From an uncultured Mycoplasmatota bacterium (GTDB lineage: Bacteria; Bacillota_I; Bacilli_A; RF39; UBA660), in the NCBI GenBank assembly GCA_947652325.1, contig CANTCQ010000010.1, forward strand, positions 1 through 47,479: a stretch of 47,479 nucleotides of DNA, in the 5' to 3' direction. The position numbers and the translations under genes are program-made. Positions 23,595 through 32,581 of this stretch are shown here, one piece after another (position 1 is the first letter of the stretch; the number at the start of each line of letters is the position of its first letter). The notes under the pieces were generated by a model that saw nothing but the letters and a program-made list of their open reading frames with translations, was not told the DNA's origin and did not search any database.

Positions 23595-25096
23595 TATCTT
23601 AAGACACTCCATGGATTTAACCATGTACCTCTGTCAGGTTCTCCTTTTGATACTCCAAAATGTAAATGAGCTCCTGTTGATGAACCACTGCTTCCCATAT
23701 AGCCTAGAATTTGACCTCTTGATACTTTATCTCCCACATTTACTACTACATCTTGAAGTAGATGCGCATACATTGTATAGTATCCATCTCCATGGCTTAC
23801 CACAACAAAATTTCCATAAGTTCTTCCACAAGAATTTCGGTAAGAGCCAATATTGGCACATATATTATTCATTTCTACTACAACTCCAGCACGTGATGCA
23901 TAAATAGGGGACCCCATACCTGTACCCGATATATCAATTGCATTATGAAAAGCTCCCCAACGATATTCAAAGCCACTGGTAATAATATAAGGTCTGTTTG
24001 TGGGCCATCCCCATACGCGACCATTATCAACATAACTTCCTTGCGGTGGATATCCGCCTTTCGTAGTAATTTCTTTTTGACTTTCTCTTAAAGTTACCGC
24101 ATTAATTGTACCATCTACACCTTGGGTTTGTTCTCCATTAATTACTTGCATTTTTCTGGTAATTCTTTCAATCCCCGTAATTCCTGTTTGAGTAACTTCC
24201 TTAAAAGATACAGGTTTACTGTTATCGTAAACTTCTTCTTTTTCATAAGCTTGCTCTTGGTCTTCTACTGAATGAATACTTTCTACTAATGTCAAAATGG
24301 GATTAATAAGTGTAATATTCACTTTATCTCCAATAGCCAAAATACTTTCTTTTGATTTATATTTTGGATTGGCTATTAAAAATTCTTGCGGGTTCAGTTT
24401 ATTTGCCTCAGAGATAGATGAAATGGTATCTCCAAATGCAACTGTATAATTGCTTTGCTCTTTTGAGGACCCAAATAAAAGATATTGGGTTAGTTCGTTT
24501 GCATCTGTAAATATTTTTTCATTTACGCTCATATATGCATTTTTTATAGTGATGGTTTCTTGAAAATACATATTTTCAATAATTTGCCCTACATCTTCTA
24601 TTTGCATTTGGGTATTGTTAATGTAATTTTTAAAATCTTCTTCTTTCACAAATGCTGTAATAACACTTGTTAAAGCTTCTTCAAATATCTCACGATTTAA
24701 AACATTTAGTGTAATATCTTCTTTTTCTTCACTATTAAATTTAATTTTCACAATATACCCTTCAATAGTAAAATCTTCTTGATTTTTTATTTTTTCATAA
24801 ATTTCTTTTGCACTTACCACATTTTTGTTATAGGTTTGATATTCTTTAATAATAAATCCATTTGGAGGATATACATCCGATACGTTATATATTTCTTTAA
24901 TGTCTTTTTGTTCTTCATTAATTAAGGCATATAGTTCCTCTCGATTTTCTATAAGTCCTAATTTATTCCCATTTAAATAGACTTGGTATACTTTTTTTGC
25001 TTGTTCAAAATTCCTGTTTGTCAACCCTACTATTAAAAAAAGAATTCCTATAATACCTGTTATTATTGTGGTTTTTGTTATCTCTTTTTTTTTCAA
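23594..25096 (-). CDS. Membrane-anchored M23 peptidase with LysM and G5 domains
   Basis: The 500-residue protein has an N-terminal membrane helix (about 8-25), a long region with repeat-like beta/alpha motifs (30-210), a LysM domain (about 215-265, YTVAFGDTISSISEANKL), a G5 domain (about 275-345, with ITRKMQVINGEQTQGVDG) and a C-terminal M23 endopeptidase (about 375-495). Zinc ligands HNAIDIS, catalytic YAHLLQD and GAHLHFG are present. It should cleave peptidoglycan cross-links outside the membrane. It lies between dnaB and walJ, a place held by wall-control genes in Bacillus. It differs in architecture from the ftsEX-linked M23 protein. Confidence 0.92.
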   Translation of the reverse strand: MKKKEITKTTIITGIIGILFLIVGLTNRNFEQAKKVYQVYLNGNKLGLIENREELYALINEEQKDIKEIYNVSDVYPPNGFIIKEYQTYNKNVVSAKEIYEKIKNQEDFTIEGYIVKIKFNSEEKEDITLNVLNREIFEEALTSVITAFVKEEDFKNYINNTQMQIEDVGQIIENMYFQETITIKNAYMSVNEKIFTDANELTQYLLFGSSKEQSNYTVAFGDTISSISEANKLNPQEFLIANPKYKSKESILAIGDKVNITLINPILTLVESIHSVEDQEQAYEKEEVYDNSKPVSFKEVTQTGITGIERITRKMQVINGEQTQGVDGTINAVTLRESQKEITTKGGYPPQGSYVDNGRVWGWPTNRPYIITSGFEYRWGAFHNAIDISGTGMGSPIYASRAGVVVEMNNICANIGSYRNSCGRTYGNFVVVSHGDGYYTMYAHLLQDVVVNVGDKVSRGQILGYMGSSGSSTGAHLHFGVSKGEPDRGTWLNPWSVLR

Positions 25097-25112
25097 TTTT
25101 TATCACCCTTTT

Positions 25113-26477
25113 TTAAAAATCTTCATTTGGTTCTACTTTTAAATAATTTTTAAAACAACTTTTGCTTAATTCGAATAAAATTTGAAATGCACCTGTTGAA
25201 CCGCGACGATGCTTTGCAATTATTAAATCTACTGGCACAATGGTCGGCTTTTTATCTGCTGTTTTTTCTTCAAAATAATCTTGGCGATTTAAAAACATAA
25301 CTAAATCAGCATCTTGTTCGATAGACCCCGATTCACGTAAATCAACTAATCTTGGTTGGTTTGAATCTTTTCTTTGTTCTGCGCCACGAGTTAATTGTGC
25401 TAAAGCTATAACTGGAACTTCTAATTCTAAAGCCATTTTCTTTAAAGAACGCGAAATTTCGGAAACTTCTACTTGTCTTGATTCAGTTCTTGTACCTGTT
25501 GTTACCAATTGTAAATAATCGATAACGACTAATCCAAGTCCTTTTTCGCTATTCGCAAGACGTCGGCATTTTGCTCTAATTTCTGGGGCTGTTACCGAAA
25601 CATTATCTTCTATATAGATATTTGTATCGGCTAGTTGACTCATGGCTTCATTGTATTTTTTCCAATCCATTGGTCCAAGCATACCTGTTTTTAATTTATC
25701 GCCCTCAATTCCTCCAACAGCACTAATCATACGGTTTACTAGTTGTTCTGCGGACATTTCTAAATTGAATATGGCAACGGCTTTATTTGTAGTCATCGCT
25801 GCATTGGTAGCAATATTTAAAGCAAAAGCAGTTTTACCCATTGCTGGACGGGCTCCCAATATAATTAATTCTCCTGCATGAAGTCCGCTTGTGGCTTTAT
25901 CAAGTTCATAAAAACCAGTCTCCAATCCTGTTATAAGACTTTTATTTTTTGCAAGTTGTTCTAAATGTTCTTGAGCACTTCTTAATGCTTCTGCAATAGG
26001 GGTTAATTCACTCGTGATTCTAGCGCGTGCTACATCTGTAATTTTTCTTTCGGAGTTATCTAGTAATACTGTTAAATCTTTATCTTCTTCATATGTTGCT
26101 GTAATAATATTGGTTGCTGTATCGATTAAGTTTCTTCGAATTGCTTTATCTTTTACAATGCTTATATAAGAGTCTATATTCGCTGTTGTAGCAACAGAAT
26201 CAATAATTTCACTTATATATTCAATACCACCTACAGCATTTAAATTTTTTTGTTTATCTAATTCATTTTTAACAGTTGTTATATCTACTGGTGTACTTGT
26301 TTTATGTAAGCTTTGCAAGGCATCGAATATTTTTTTATTGGCTTCATTATAAAACATATTGCCATTTACTTCTTCTACTACTTTTTCTAATGCATATTTA
26401 TTTAAGAAGCATACGCCTAACACACTTTGTTCTGCTTCCAGGTTTTGGGGCATTTGTTTTACAGCCAATTTGTTCAC
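25113..26477 (-). CDS. dnaB: Replicative DNA helicase
   Basis: This hexameric helicase (DnaC in Bacillus nomenclature) unwinds DNA at the replication fork. The 454-residue sequence has the N-terminal domain (PQNLEAEQSVLG ... GGIEYISEI), the linker, and the RecA-like domain with Walker A GARPAMGKTAFALN (about 208), Walker B LGLVVIDYLQL, SRSLKKMALELEVPVIALAQL and the SGSIEQDADLV segment. The GTG at 26477 is the annotated start; a TTG three codons on (26468) with AAGGTG at good distance is an alternative. It follows rplI, as in Bacillus. Confidence 0.97.
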   Translation of the reverse strand: MNKLAVKQMPQNLEAEQSVLGVCFLNKYALEKVVEEVNGNMFYNEANKKIFDALQSLHKTSTPVDITTVKNELDKQKNLNAVGGIEYISEIIDSVATTANIDSYISIVKDKAIRRNLIDTATNIITATYEEDKDLTVLLDNSERKITDVARARITSELTPIAEALRSAQEHLEQLAKNKSLITGLETGFYELDKATSGLHAGELIILGARPAMGKTAFALNIATNAAMTTNKAVAIFNLEMSAEQLVNRMISAVGGIEGDKLKTGMLGPMDWKKYNEAMSQLADTNIYIEDNVSVTAPEIRAKCRRLANSEKGLGLVVIDYLQLVTTGTRTESRQVEVSEISRSLKKMALELEVPVIALAQLTRGAEQRKDSNQPRLVDLRESGSIEQDADLVMFLNRQDYFEEKTADKKPTIVPVDLIIAKHRRGSTGAFQILFELSKSCFKNYLKVEPNEDF

Positions 26478-26484
26478 CTTCTCG

Positions 26485-26928
26485 CTATTTTTCTTCGATA
26501 TAAATGGTTATTTTAAATTTAACTTTTTTATGCAATTCTATTTCGATTTCGTGGCATCCTAAGGAGTCTATTGCATTTTCTATGTGGATGCATTTTTTAT
26601 CAATAGTCAATCCTATTTTTTTTAGTTCTTCGTTTACTTGTTTAGAAGAGATAGAGCCAAATATTTTTCCATCTTTTCCAGACTTTGCTTTGAAAACAAT
26701 CTTGCTTTTTCGTATTTCTTTTTCCGTTTCTCTACATTTTTCAATTAACAATTCCTCTTCTTTATGACGATTTTCTAATTCCGTATCTAATACTTCTTTA
26801 CTTTTTTTTGAATAAGGAACTGCTAACTTATTTTTAATTAAGAAGTTATTGGCATATCCGTCGCTTACTTCTAATATATCATCTTTTTTTCCTTGTTTTT
26901 TTACATCTTGTAATAATATTACTTTCAT
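26485..26928 (-). CDS. rplI: 50S ribosomal protein bL9
   Basis: The 147-residue protein begins [19 protein letters not shown] with the conserved [13 protein letters not shown] motif of the L1-stalk-binding N-domain, then the long central helix and the C-domain with [17 protein letters not shown] and the typical end. A GGAGGAT ribosome site precedes it. Promoter sequences lie just inside the 3' end of the upstream kinase-like gene. It heads the rplI-dnaB operon. Confidence 0.97.
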   Translation of the reverse strand: MKVILLQDVKKQGKKDDILEVSDGYANNFLIKNKLAVPYSKKSKEVLDTELENRHKEEELLIEKCRETEKEIRKSKIVFKAKSGKDGKIFGSISSKQVNEELKKIGLTIDKKCIHIENAIDSLGCHEIEIELHKKVKFKITIYIEEK

Positions 26929-26957
26929 ATTTTAAAGCATCCTCCAATTCGAATACT

Positions 26958-26987
26958 ATTATATCACGTATGGGTTTTGAATAGCAA
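26958..26987 (-). promoter_or_regulatory. Promoter of rplI-dnaB
   Basis: Minus strand: TTGCTA, an 18-base spacer ending in TGA, then TATAAT (extended -10), 30 bases before the rplI ATG and overlapping the last codons of the upstream gene. Confidence 0.5.
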
Positions 26988-27831
26988 TGTATTCCCCGTT
27001 GATTATTTTATCTACATTTCTTAAGTTTTGCGTAAATTCCATTTCTAGTTTTATTTTTCTTGTCAAACTTAGATGTCTTTTTATTTTTTCCTCACATTGT
27101 TCAATTATTTTTTTTGTTTTTACTTCTTGCATTTTTTCTAAATTTTTTTTCAATAATTCTATTTCTTCTTTCTTACCATATTCTAAAAAATCTTGAAGTG
27201 TTTTTTCTGGGGTATCATAATATGTAGTTAACGTATTATAAGTTAATAAATATTTCCTATAATAACTTTCAAAAGCAAAAGAATTTAGATTATTCATCCC
27301 ACAAAATTCAAAATCATGAAAGGGAGATAAATGTATTTCTTTTTCTATTAACCATTCTATATTTTCTGTACGGCAATCAATATTTGCTAGTAAAATTTGC
27401 ATAATAAAAGTCATTAATACTTCTGTTTTTTTAGTTGGATACTCTTTTCTTATTTCTGATGTATATAAAGTTAATATTTCATTTATTGTTTCGACACTAA
27501 AAATATTTTGTACAAAGTATTTTTTTGTATTTTTGCATTTTTCTAGTATGTCACGCATTTTTATAGTAGGTATATTATTAGGATTATAATTCGGAGAAAG
27601 AACTCCATATTGGCCTTGATATATTGCTAAATCATTTTCTACTGCTTTATATTCATTTTCTAATAATAATATTGAATAAAATAATTCTTTCATTTGTGCT
27701 TCCATACTGACGACTTTAAAAAAGTGTTCATTTTTCCCATCAGAAAGCCAAAAACAAAGATTATGACCTCCTTTATTTTTTTGAATTTGCTTATAATCAT
27801 CAATTACTTTATATCCATTAATACGTTCCAT
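26959..27831 (-). CDS. HipA-like kinase-fold protein
   Basis: No close family was recognised, but the pattern resembles HipA/CtkA-type serine kinases: FFKVV with a candidate ATP lysine (about residue 43, counted from the GTG at 27840), TIKMRDILE, then LLANIDCRTENIEWL where D155 and N160 match the usual NxDRHxxN catalytic loop (Arg-His replaced by Cys-Arg), and LSPFHDFEFCG where D176 matches the metal-binding Asp. The C-terminal third is a charged helical region. No HipB-like antitoxin gene is adjacent. The ATG at 27831 and GTG at 27840 are both possible; neither has a strong ribosome site. A phosphotransfer role is inferred from motif spacing only. Confidence 0.5.
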   Translation of the reverse strand: MERINGYKVIDDYKQIQKNKGGHNLCFWLSDGKNEHFFKVVSMEAQMKELFYSILLLENEYKAVENDLAIYQGQYGVLSPNYNPNNIPTIKMRDILEKCKNTKKYFVQNIFSVETINEILTLYTSEIRKEYPTKKTEVLMTFIMQILLANIDCRTENIEWLIEKEIHLSPFHDFEFCGMNNLNSFAFESYYRKYLLTYNTLTTYYDTPEKTLQDFLEYGKKEEIELLKKNLEKMQEVKTKKIIEQCEEKIKRHLSLTRKIKLEMEFTQNLRNVDKIINGEYIAIQNPYVI

Positions 27832-27878
27832 ATATATCACAAGTAGTTATTTTAACATAATTTTTATTTTTTTACACA

Positions 27879-27910
27879 AAAAAACATTCCAAATTTATGA
27901 AATGTTTTTT
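27879..27910 (-). terminator. Terminator after the 553-residue orphan gene
   Basis: AAAAAACATT and AATGTTTTTT form a 10-bp stem with a 12-base loop. T tracts on both sides make it bidirectional. It separates the orphan gene from the HipA-like gene. Confidence 0.8.
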
Positions 27911-27912
27911 TA

Positions 27913-29571
27913 TTAAGCTGCTTTTATATCGTTTATTTTTTCATTGATTACCATTTCTGCTGGTTCTTCTAATCCTCCAAATGATGCATTATCAGATTCT
28001 CCAAATATATTTTCTTTAGGCTCACGAGAGGCATATCGTTGGTCACTTTCCAACTTTTCTGCCCAGATGGATAAGAAAGATTCTGCAGATTCTTCTCCAC
28101 GAGAGGCAACAAATTGATTTAGGTAATCTTCTCCTCCAAGTTTTTCAATAGTATCGGGAGTATAAATTTGTAACCAATCTGGAAGGTCAAATGAATTTCT
28201 TTTAAATGTAAATAGATTTTTCATTTGCTCTACGGTTACATTTGATTTCTGAATTGCTCCATTTTCTTTTACAAATGATATACTTTCAATAATTTTTTCA
28301 ACATTTTCTTCTGCCCATTTCATCACTTCTAATGAGTCTTTTGCGCTAATTTTTTCTATCATTTCAGCAAGTTTTGTTGAGAAAATAATTTGATACTCTT
28401 TTAAAATGTCACTTAATTTATTTCTTAATTCTGTACTATAATATTGTGTACTTAGAGCTAATTCCATTACTTGGAACCAATCGTTTGTATTATGACTTGA
28501 CCAATGGCCATATTCCATACGTTCCTTTTCATCTTGTAATTTTTTACTTAATCCTGCTAATCTTTCTGGAATTAAGTTTGATAATGATACACCAAAAAAA
28601 TTCTTATTTTCTCCAAGTCTCCAAGATGGAGAAATACAATCTGTTTCTTCACATTTATTATAAACAGCCATTCCACCATCTGTAATATCTATAGTTACTT
28701 CTATTCCATCTCTATCAAAGTTAATTTCTGAAGTAGGTCTACTATAGATATCAAAAGCTGGATAATGTTTTCTATTACAAACCATAGAAATCATAGCTCC
28801 ATAATATCCTAATTTTTGTTTATCTGGATATGGGTCTTTGTTTCCATAAATGCTTACCTCTGGTGCTTCATTTTCATCTGCTGGAAGACTTTCTTTTAAT
28901 TTAACATTGGCTGAACCATTAAATAGAAAATATTCATGTAATCTTTCCAAAGTTTCATATTTTGAATTTATATCTGTTACGGTATGATAACCAAGTTGAA
29001 ATCCTTTTACTCCTACTAAATAATGATATAAAAGTTGTACTGGCATATCTTCTGTAGTATCAAAGTTTTCATAAGCAAAACGCGTTCTTTTCTTTTCTTT
29101 TACTCTATCTTTTTTCTTCCACCAATCATATGCTTCTCTTACAGGAACTTCTTTTACATAAGAAGGCAAACTATCTAGTTCTTCTCCATATATACTATAT
29201 CTTTTTTTATAGGGAAATTCTGAAATATGGTGTATTTTTACTATTCCAGCTGCATCTACAGTACGGTAAAGAACTGGATTTCCTTCTTCATCGTCATATA
29301 CAGTAATGATTTGAAATTCTGGACTATTCATGCTTGTATTGACTAGTCTTGCTACATCAAATTCTGCTTCTAAATATTCTACTGGATTTTGTGTGATTGA
29401 TTTATAATTTCCTAAATTTACACGAACATTTGAACAACTACTAAGTGCATGAGGAGTTAATTCTACCCATTCTTGTTTCATTGGTTCCATAGAATCTGCA
29501 TCAACTATTAATATTTGATATGGTTCTGATTCGCTTCTTAAACCATTTGATAAGCCTACTAATATTTTCAT
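27913..29571 (-). CDS. Large orphan cytoplasmic protein
   Basis: I do not recognise any family in this 552-residue protein. It is acidic, has no signal peptide or membrane helix, and looks well folded rather than low complexity: a beta-rich N-terminal third (MKILVGLSNGLRSESEPYQI ...), a middle region with Trp/Tyr-rich segments (REAYDWWKKKDRVK, YHYLVGVKGFQLGYHTV, WSSHNTNDWFQVMELALS) and a helical C-terminal third ending in an acidic tail. A cysteine cluster (KCEETDC, about residues 307-313) might bind metal. The ATG at 29571 has AGAGGT upstream. It is a single-gene unit with its own promoter and terminator, inserted between rpsR and rplI. Confidence 0.65.
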   Translation of the reverse strand: MKILVGLSNGLRSESEPYQILIVDADSMEPMKQEWVELTPHALSSCSNVRVNLGNYKSITQNPVEYLEAEFDVARLVNTSMNSPEFQIITVYDDEEGNPVLYRTVDAAGIVKIHHISEFPYKKRYSIYGEELDSLPSYVKEVPVREAYDWWKKKDRVKEKKRTRFAYENFDTTEDMPVQLLYHYLVGVKGFQLGYHTVTDINSKYETLERLHEYFLFNGSANVKLKESLPADENEAPEVSIYGNKDPYPDKQKLGYYGAMISMVCNRKHYPAFDIYSRPTSEINFDRDGIEVTIDITDGGMAVYNKCEETDCISPSWRLGENKNFFGVSLSNLIPERLAGLSKKLQDEKERMEYGHWSSHNTNDWFQVMELALSTQYYSTELRNKLSDILKEYQIIFSTKLAEMIEKISAKDSLEVMKWAEENVEKIIESISFVKENGAIQKSNVTVEQMKNLFTFKRNSFDLPDWLQIYTPDTIEKLGGEDYLNQFVASRGEESAESFLSIWAEKLESDQRYASREPKENIFGESDNASFGGLEEPAEMVINEKINDIKAA

Positions 29572-29646
29572 ATTCAACCTCTTTCTTCCTTTTTCTCTTT
29601 TAGTAAAACATTCATATCTTAAGTCTAATCTTCTACTATCGATTTG

Positions 29647-29676
29647 ATTATATCATATATTTTTAAAAATCGACAA
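29647..29676 (-). promoter_or_regulatory. Promoter of the large orphan gene, with a 0A-box-like -35
   Basis: Minus strand TTGTCG, an 18-base spacer ending in TGA, and TATAAT, about 75 bases before the ATG. The bases TTGTCGAT covering the -35 match 7 of 8 of the Spo0A box TTGTCGAA. Confidence 0.55.
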
Positions 29677-29784
29677 CTAACTTTCATTATTTCTAATTTT
29701 TTTTATTTAATGACAGCAAATATACACTTTTTTGACATATTTTATATTTTTAGTATTTGTTCCTTTCTCTTATTTATACATTTC

Positions 29785-29813
29785 AATAAAAAACATTCTA
29801 CTTTTAGAATGTT
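29785..29813 (-). terminator. Terminator after rpsR
   Basis: AACATTCTA and TAGAATGTT form a 9-bp stem with a 4-base loop, followed on the minus strand by TTTT. The stem starts inside the rpsR stop codon. Confidence 0.8.
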
Positions 29814-30027
29814 ATTTTACAAATGGTATTAAAGCCATAAATCTTGCATATTTGATTTGTTCTGCAATATGTCTTTGATGTTTTGCACATGCGCCCGTCA
29901 TACGTCTAGGCATAATTTTACCTTTTTCATTTATGTATTTATTTATAATCATTACATCTTTATAATCGACGCTTTTTCCAGCACACATTTGACATATTTT
30001 TTTCTTTTTTCTACGAAATTCTGCCAT
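29812..30027 (-). CDS. rpsR: 30S ribosomal protein bS18
   Basis: The 71-residue protein has the conserved core: basic N-terminus with a Cys pair (KICQMCAGK), DYKDVMIINKYINEKGKIMPRRMTGACAKHQRHIAEQIKYARFMALIPF read in short steps along residues 20-70. It binds bS6 on the 30S platform. It is the last gene of rpsF-ssb-rpsR. The cysteines are of the type that can bind zinc. Confidence 0.97.
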   Translation of the reverse strand: MAEFRRKKKKICQMCAGKSVDYKDVMIINKYINEKGKIMPRRMTGACAKHQRHIAEQIKYARFMALIPFVK

Positions 30028-30043
30028 TGCTTATTCTCCTCTC

Positions 30044-30520
30044 TTAGAATGGTAAGTCATCATCGCTTAATGCTATTTCTTCTCCAAAGTCTTTAAATGG
30101 GTCTTCTGATATATCAGAAGTTGGTAAACTTTGTGATGGCTCACTTATATTTTCATTTCCATTACTATAATTTGTGTTATAAGAATTTCCACTATTGTTA
30201 TCATTTTTTGAACCTAAGAATGTTACATTATCACAAATAATATCAGTCGTATATCTTTTAGAACCATCTTGCGCATCATAAGAACCTGTTTGAATTCTTC
30301 CATCAATTGCTACTTGTGTTCCTTTTGTACAATACTTGGCGATATTTTCAGCCTGTTTGCGCCATGCAACACAATTTATAAAATCCGCTGTTCTTTCACC
30401 GTTTTGGTCTTGATATGTACGAGTTACCGCTACTGTAAAACGAGTTACATTCATTCCAGACATTGTTGTACGCATTTCTGGATCTCTAGCAAGTCTTCCT
30501 ATTAAAATTACTTTATTCAT
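30044..30520 (-). CDS. ssb: Single-stranded DNA-binding protein
   Basis: SSB coats single-stranded DNA in replication and repair. The OB fold occupies about residues 1-105 (MNKVILIGRLARDPEMRTT, FTVAVTR, DFINCVAWRKQAENIAKY, GRIQTGSYDAQDG), then an Asn/Ser-rich linker, and the acidic protein-binding tip ending DDDLPF. The 158-residue length is normal. It is 3 bases after rpsF. Confidence 0.97.
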   Translation of the reverse strand: MNKVILIGRLARDPEMRTTMSGMNVTRFTVAVTRTYQDQNGERTADFINCVAWRKQAENIAKYCTKGTQVAIDGRIQTGSYDAQDGSKRYTTDIICDNVTFLGSKNDNNSGNSYNTNYSNGNENISEPSQSLPTSDISEDPFKDFGEEIALSDDDLPF

Positions 30521-30523
30521 ATT

Positions 30524-30814
30524 TTACTCCTCATCTAATCGAATGATTAAATGCCTTAAAATGTTTTCATTAATTGAAGCTTTACGATTTAATTCACTAA
30601 TTGCTTCCTTATTAGCTTCTACAACCATAACATAGTAATATCCACTAATTTCTTTTTTGATTGCATAAGCTAACTTTTTTTCCCCTAGTTCATTAAATTC
30701 TACAACTTTTCCTTTATTGTCTGTAATGATGCTTTTCATAGTCTCTGCAGATTTTTTAATTTCATCACTTTCATTTGCAGATTTTACAATGAACATAATT
30801 TCATATTTTTTCAT
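30524..30814 (-). CDS. rpsF: 30S ribosomal protein bS6
   Basis: The 96-residue protein begins MKKYEIMFIVKSANES and shows the ferredoxin-like bS6 core GEKKLAYAIKKEISGYYYVM and the end ILRHLIIRLDEE. The ATG at 30814 is chosen because AGGAGGTG lies 7 bases upstream; an in-frame start 6 codons earlier overlaps that site. It is the first gene of rpsF-ssb-rpsR. In many bacteria this operon is controlled by bS6:bS18 binding its leader. Confidence 0.97.
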   Translation of the reverse strand: MKKYEIMFIVKSANESDEIKKSAETMKSIITDNKGKVVEFNELGEKKLAYAIKKEISGYYYVMVVEANKEAISELNRKASINENILRHLIIRLDEE

Positions 30815-30882
30815 TATTCTACACCTCCTCATGGTCTATTTGGCTTTAGAACTACTAAAGCAAGGAGTAAATTCATACTCGC
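30815..30882 (-). promoter_or_regulatory. Structured leader of the rpsF operon
   Basis: The roughly 68-base leader can fold into GCTTTAG-TAGTT-CTAAAGC (30843-30861) and an upstream alternative stem, GCGAGTA with TACTC..GC, sharing the GC. A leader controlled by bS6:bS18 is known in this operon in other bacteria; I could not match its conserved bulge here, so autoregulation is a guess. Confidence 0.3.
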
Positions 30883-30887
30883 TCTAG

Positions 30888-30916
30888 ATTATAACAAAAA
30901 AAACATTTGATGTAAA
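30888..30916 (-). promoter_or_regulatory. Promoter of rpsF-ssb-rpsR
   Basis: Minus strand TTTACA, 17-base spacer, TATAAT, the best-matching promoter in the window. The -35 lies inside the hairpin that terminates the upstream gene. Confidence 0.8.
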
Positions 30917-30922
30917 TGTTTT
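30896..30922 (-). terminator. Terminator before rpsF, overlapping its promoter
   Basis: AAACATTT and AAATGTTT form an 8-bp stem with a 5-base loop and are followed on the minus strand by a T run of eight. It ends the decayed metalloprotease-like gene. Confidence 0.75.
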
Positions 30923-30962
30923 CTTTCTATAATTATATTTCTAAACGATTTAAATTATGTTT

Positions 30963-32568
30963 TTAAAATTTTTTTAGTTCTGAAACATTTATTTTTTGGT
31001 CAGGAAAAGTTTCATAAATTGTTTCTAAATATATTACATCATAAATATCATTTTTAGGTGAAAATCTTTCTTGGTCTTTATTTTCTATAAAGTCATTAAA
31101 AGTATCTTCTGGTATGGCCAGTGTGCCATAATATTCTACTTTAAATCCGTTTGCTTCTAAGTATGTTACTTCATTATTTGTTAAACCGCGAATTTTTTCT
31201 CTGTAAATTAATTTGGCCTCTCCTAACTTTACCGCTTCTTCTAATGGTTTTGTATTTTCACATGATTCATCTTGCCATTTTATTAAAACATTGTCTTTAT
31301 ATTCTTCAAACTCTTCAAATGATAACTCCTTACTTACTAAAAAAACATTTTTACCTTCTAGATAACTTGGAATATAATTTGAAATTTTAGCACTATTAAA
31401 ATAATATCGGTCAATTAATTGTTTATTTTTTATTTTTTCTATATAAATATTTTTACCCATATACGTATGATATATATTAAAGTATAATTCCTCTAATAAA
31501 ATCATAATCTCTTCATTTATATTCTCTTCTGCATAAGGTTTTTTCTGTAATAGTTCTAGCAAATTTTGAGCTTTTTGGGTTCTAAATTTTCATTAATTAT
31601 ACTTACTAGTTCTGTATCATCTCCTGCAAAATTGAGTTTCCAAATCGGTTCGGGTCCTACTATTTCTAATAATATCTTTGTATTTATTATTGCTTTTTCA
31701 TATTTATCTAACGATGTATCATAATATTCAGTAGATATAATCTCAGCACACGCTTCTACAATGTATATATATTTATGTTTTGCTTGTAACAAGTGGATAT
31801 ATTCATGACATTTTGTATCAAATTCTTCTTCTGGTGTTAAATCCCTTTTAATATTTATTTCATTTGGATTTGTTCTAATATAATAACCTACTGTTTCTAA
31901 TATTTTTGTTTTTTCATTATTATTGTCCTCTTTATATTTATTATAATACTTAAAATGTATGTTATGAAAACATTTAGTAGCAATAAAATCCATATTGGTT
32001 CCATTGTAATACGGAATAACATCATTTAATAGTTTTTCGTTTTTTAATGCTATTTTTTCATCATCATTTAATTCTTTACTGTTTTCAATTAAAGTGCTTA
32101 CTGTATCGTATGTTATTGGTTCTGCGTGTTTTAATTGATAATCATAAACGTTTTTTTCTATCCCTTGTTCTACTAAAAACACAATACTAATGGCTGTTAA
32201 TATACATACAATATCTTTTTTAATTTAAATTTGTAAGCTTTAACAGCAAAAGTTGTTATTTTTTTATCATCTTCAAGCTCATATAATAGGGCATCACTTC
32301 CATTTTCTTCACAAAATTGTTGAATATTTTCTATACCATCTTTAAAAAAATGTTTTAGACCTGATATATTATCTATGTAAAATTCATATTCGTTTTCTTT
32401 TCCAATATATGTTTTATTTTGGCTTAGTTTTAGACTATTTACAATGTTTAACTCTTTTTCTGTTATATTGCTTATTATTCCATTCCTTACATTAAAACCT
32501 TGTAACTTTTGTCCTACTATTTTGATAAAGCTTTCTGTTTTTCCATTTTCTATTAAAATATTGTACAT
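30963..32568 (-). pseudogene. Frameshifted membrane metalloprotease-like gene
   Basis: Three successive reading frames (32568-32197, 32182-31556, 31562-30963) join into one protein of about 535 residues if two single-base losses are repaired: at the A run 32216-32221, where KFKLKKDIVCILTAISIVFL reads through as a membrane helix, and near 31571-31579, where PKKAQNLLELLQKKP reads through. The middle part contains KCHEYIHLLQ, an HExxH zinc-protease motif, followed about 20 residues later by VEACAEIISTEYY, a possible gluzincin third ligand. Before the helix is a cytoplasmic domain of about 115 residues, so the protease part would face outward. The first ORF has an AGGA ribosome site. No named family is recognised. 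Either the gene is dead or the assembly has homopolymer errors. Confidence 0.65.
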
Positions 32569-32581
32569 TTTATTTTCCTAT

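Noticed and set aside
29578..29784. Possible small RNA or gene between rpsR and the large orphan gene
   Set aside because: Apart from the promoter and terminators the stretch is AT-rich with no stable fold or coding signal that I could see.
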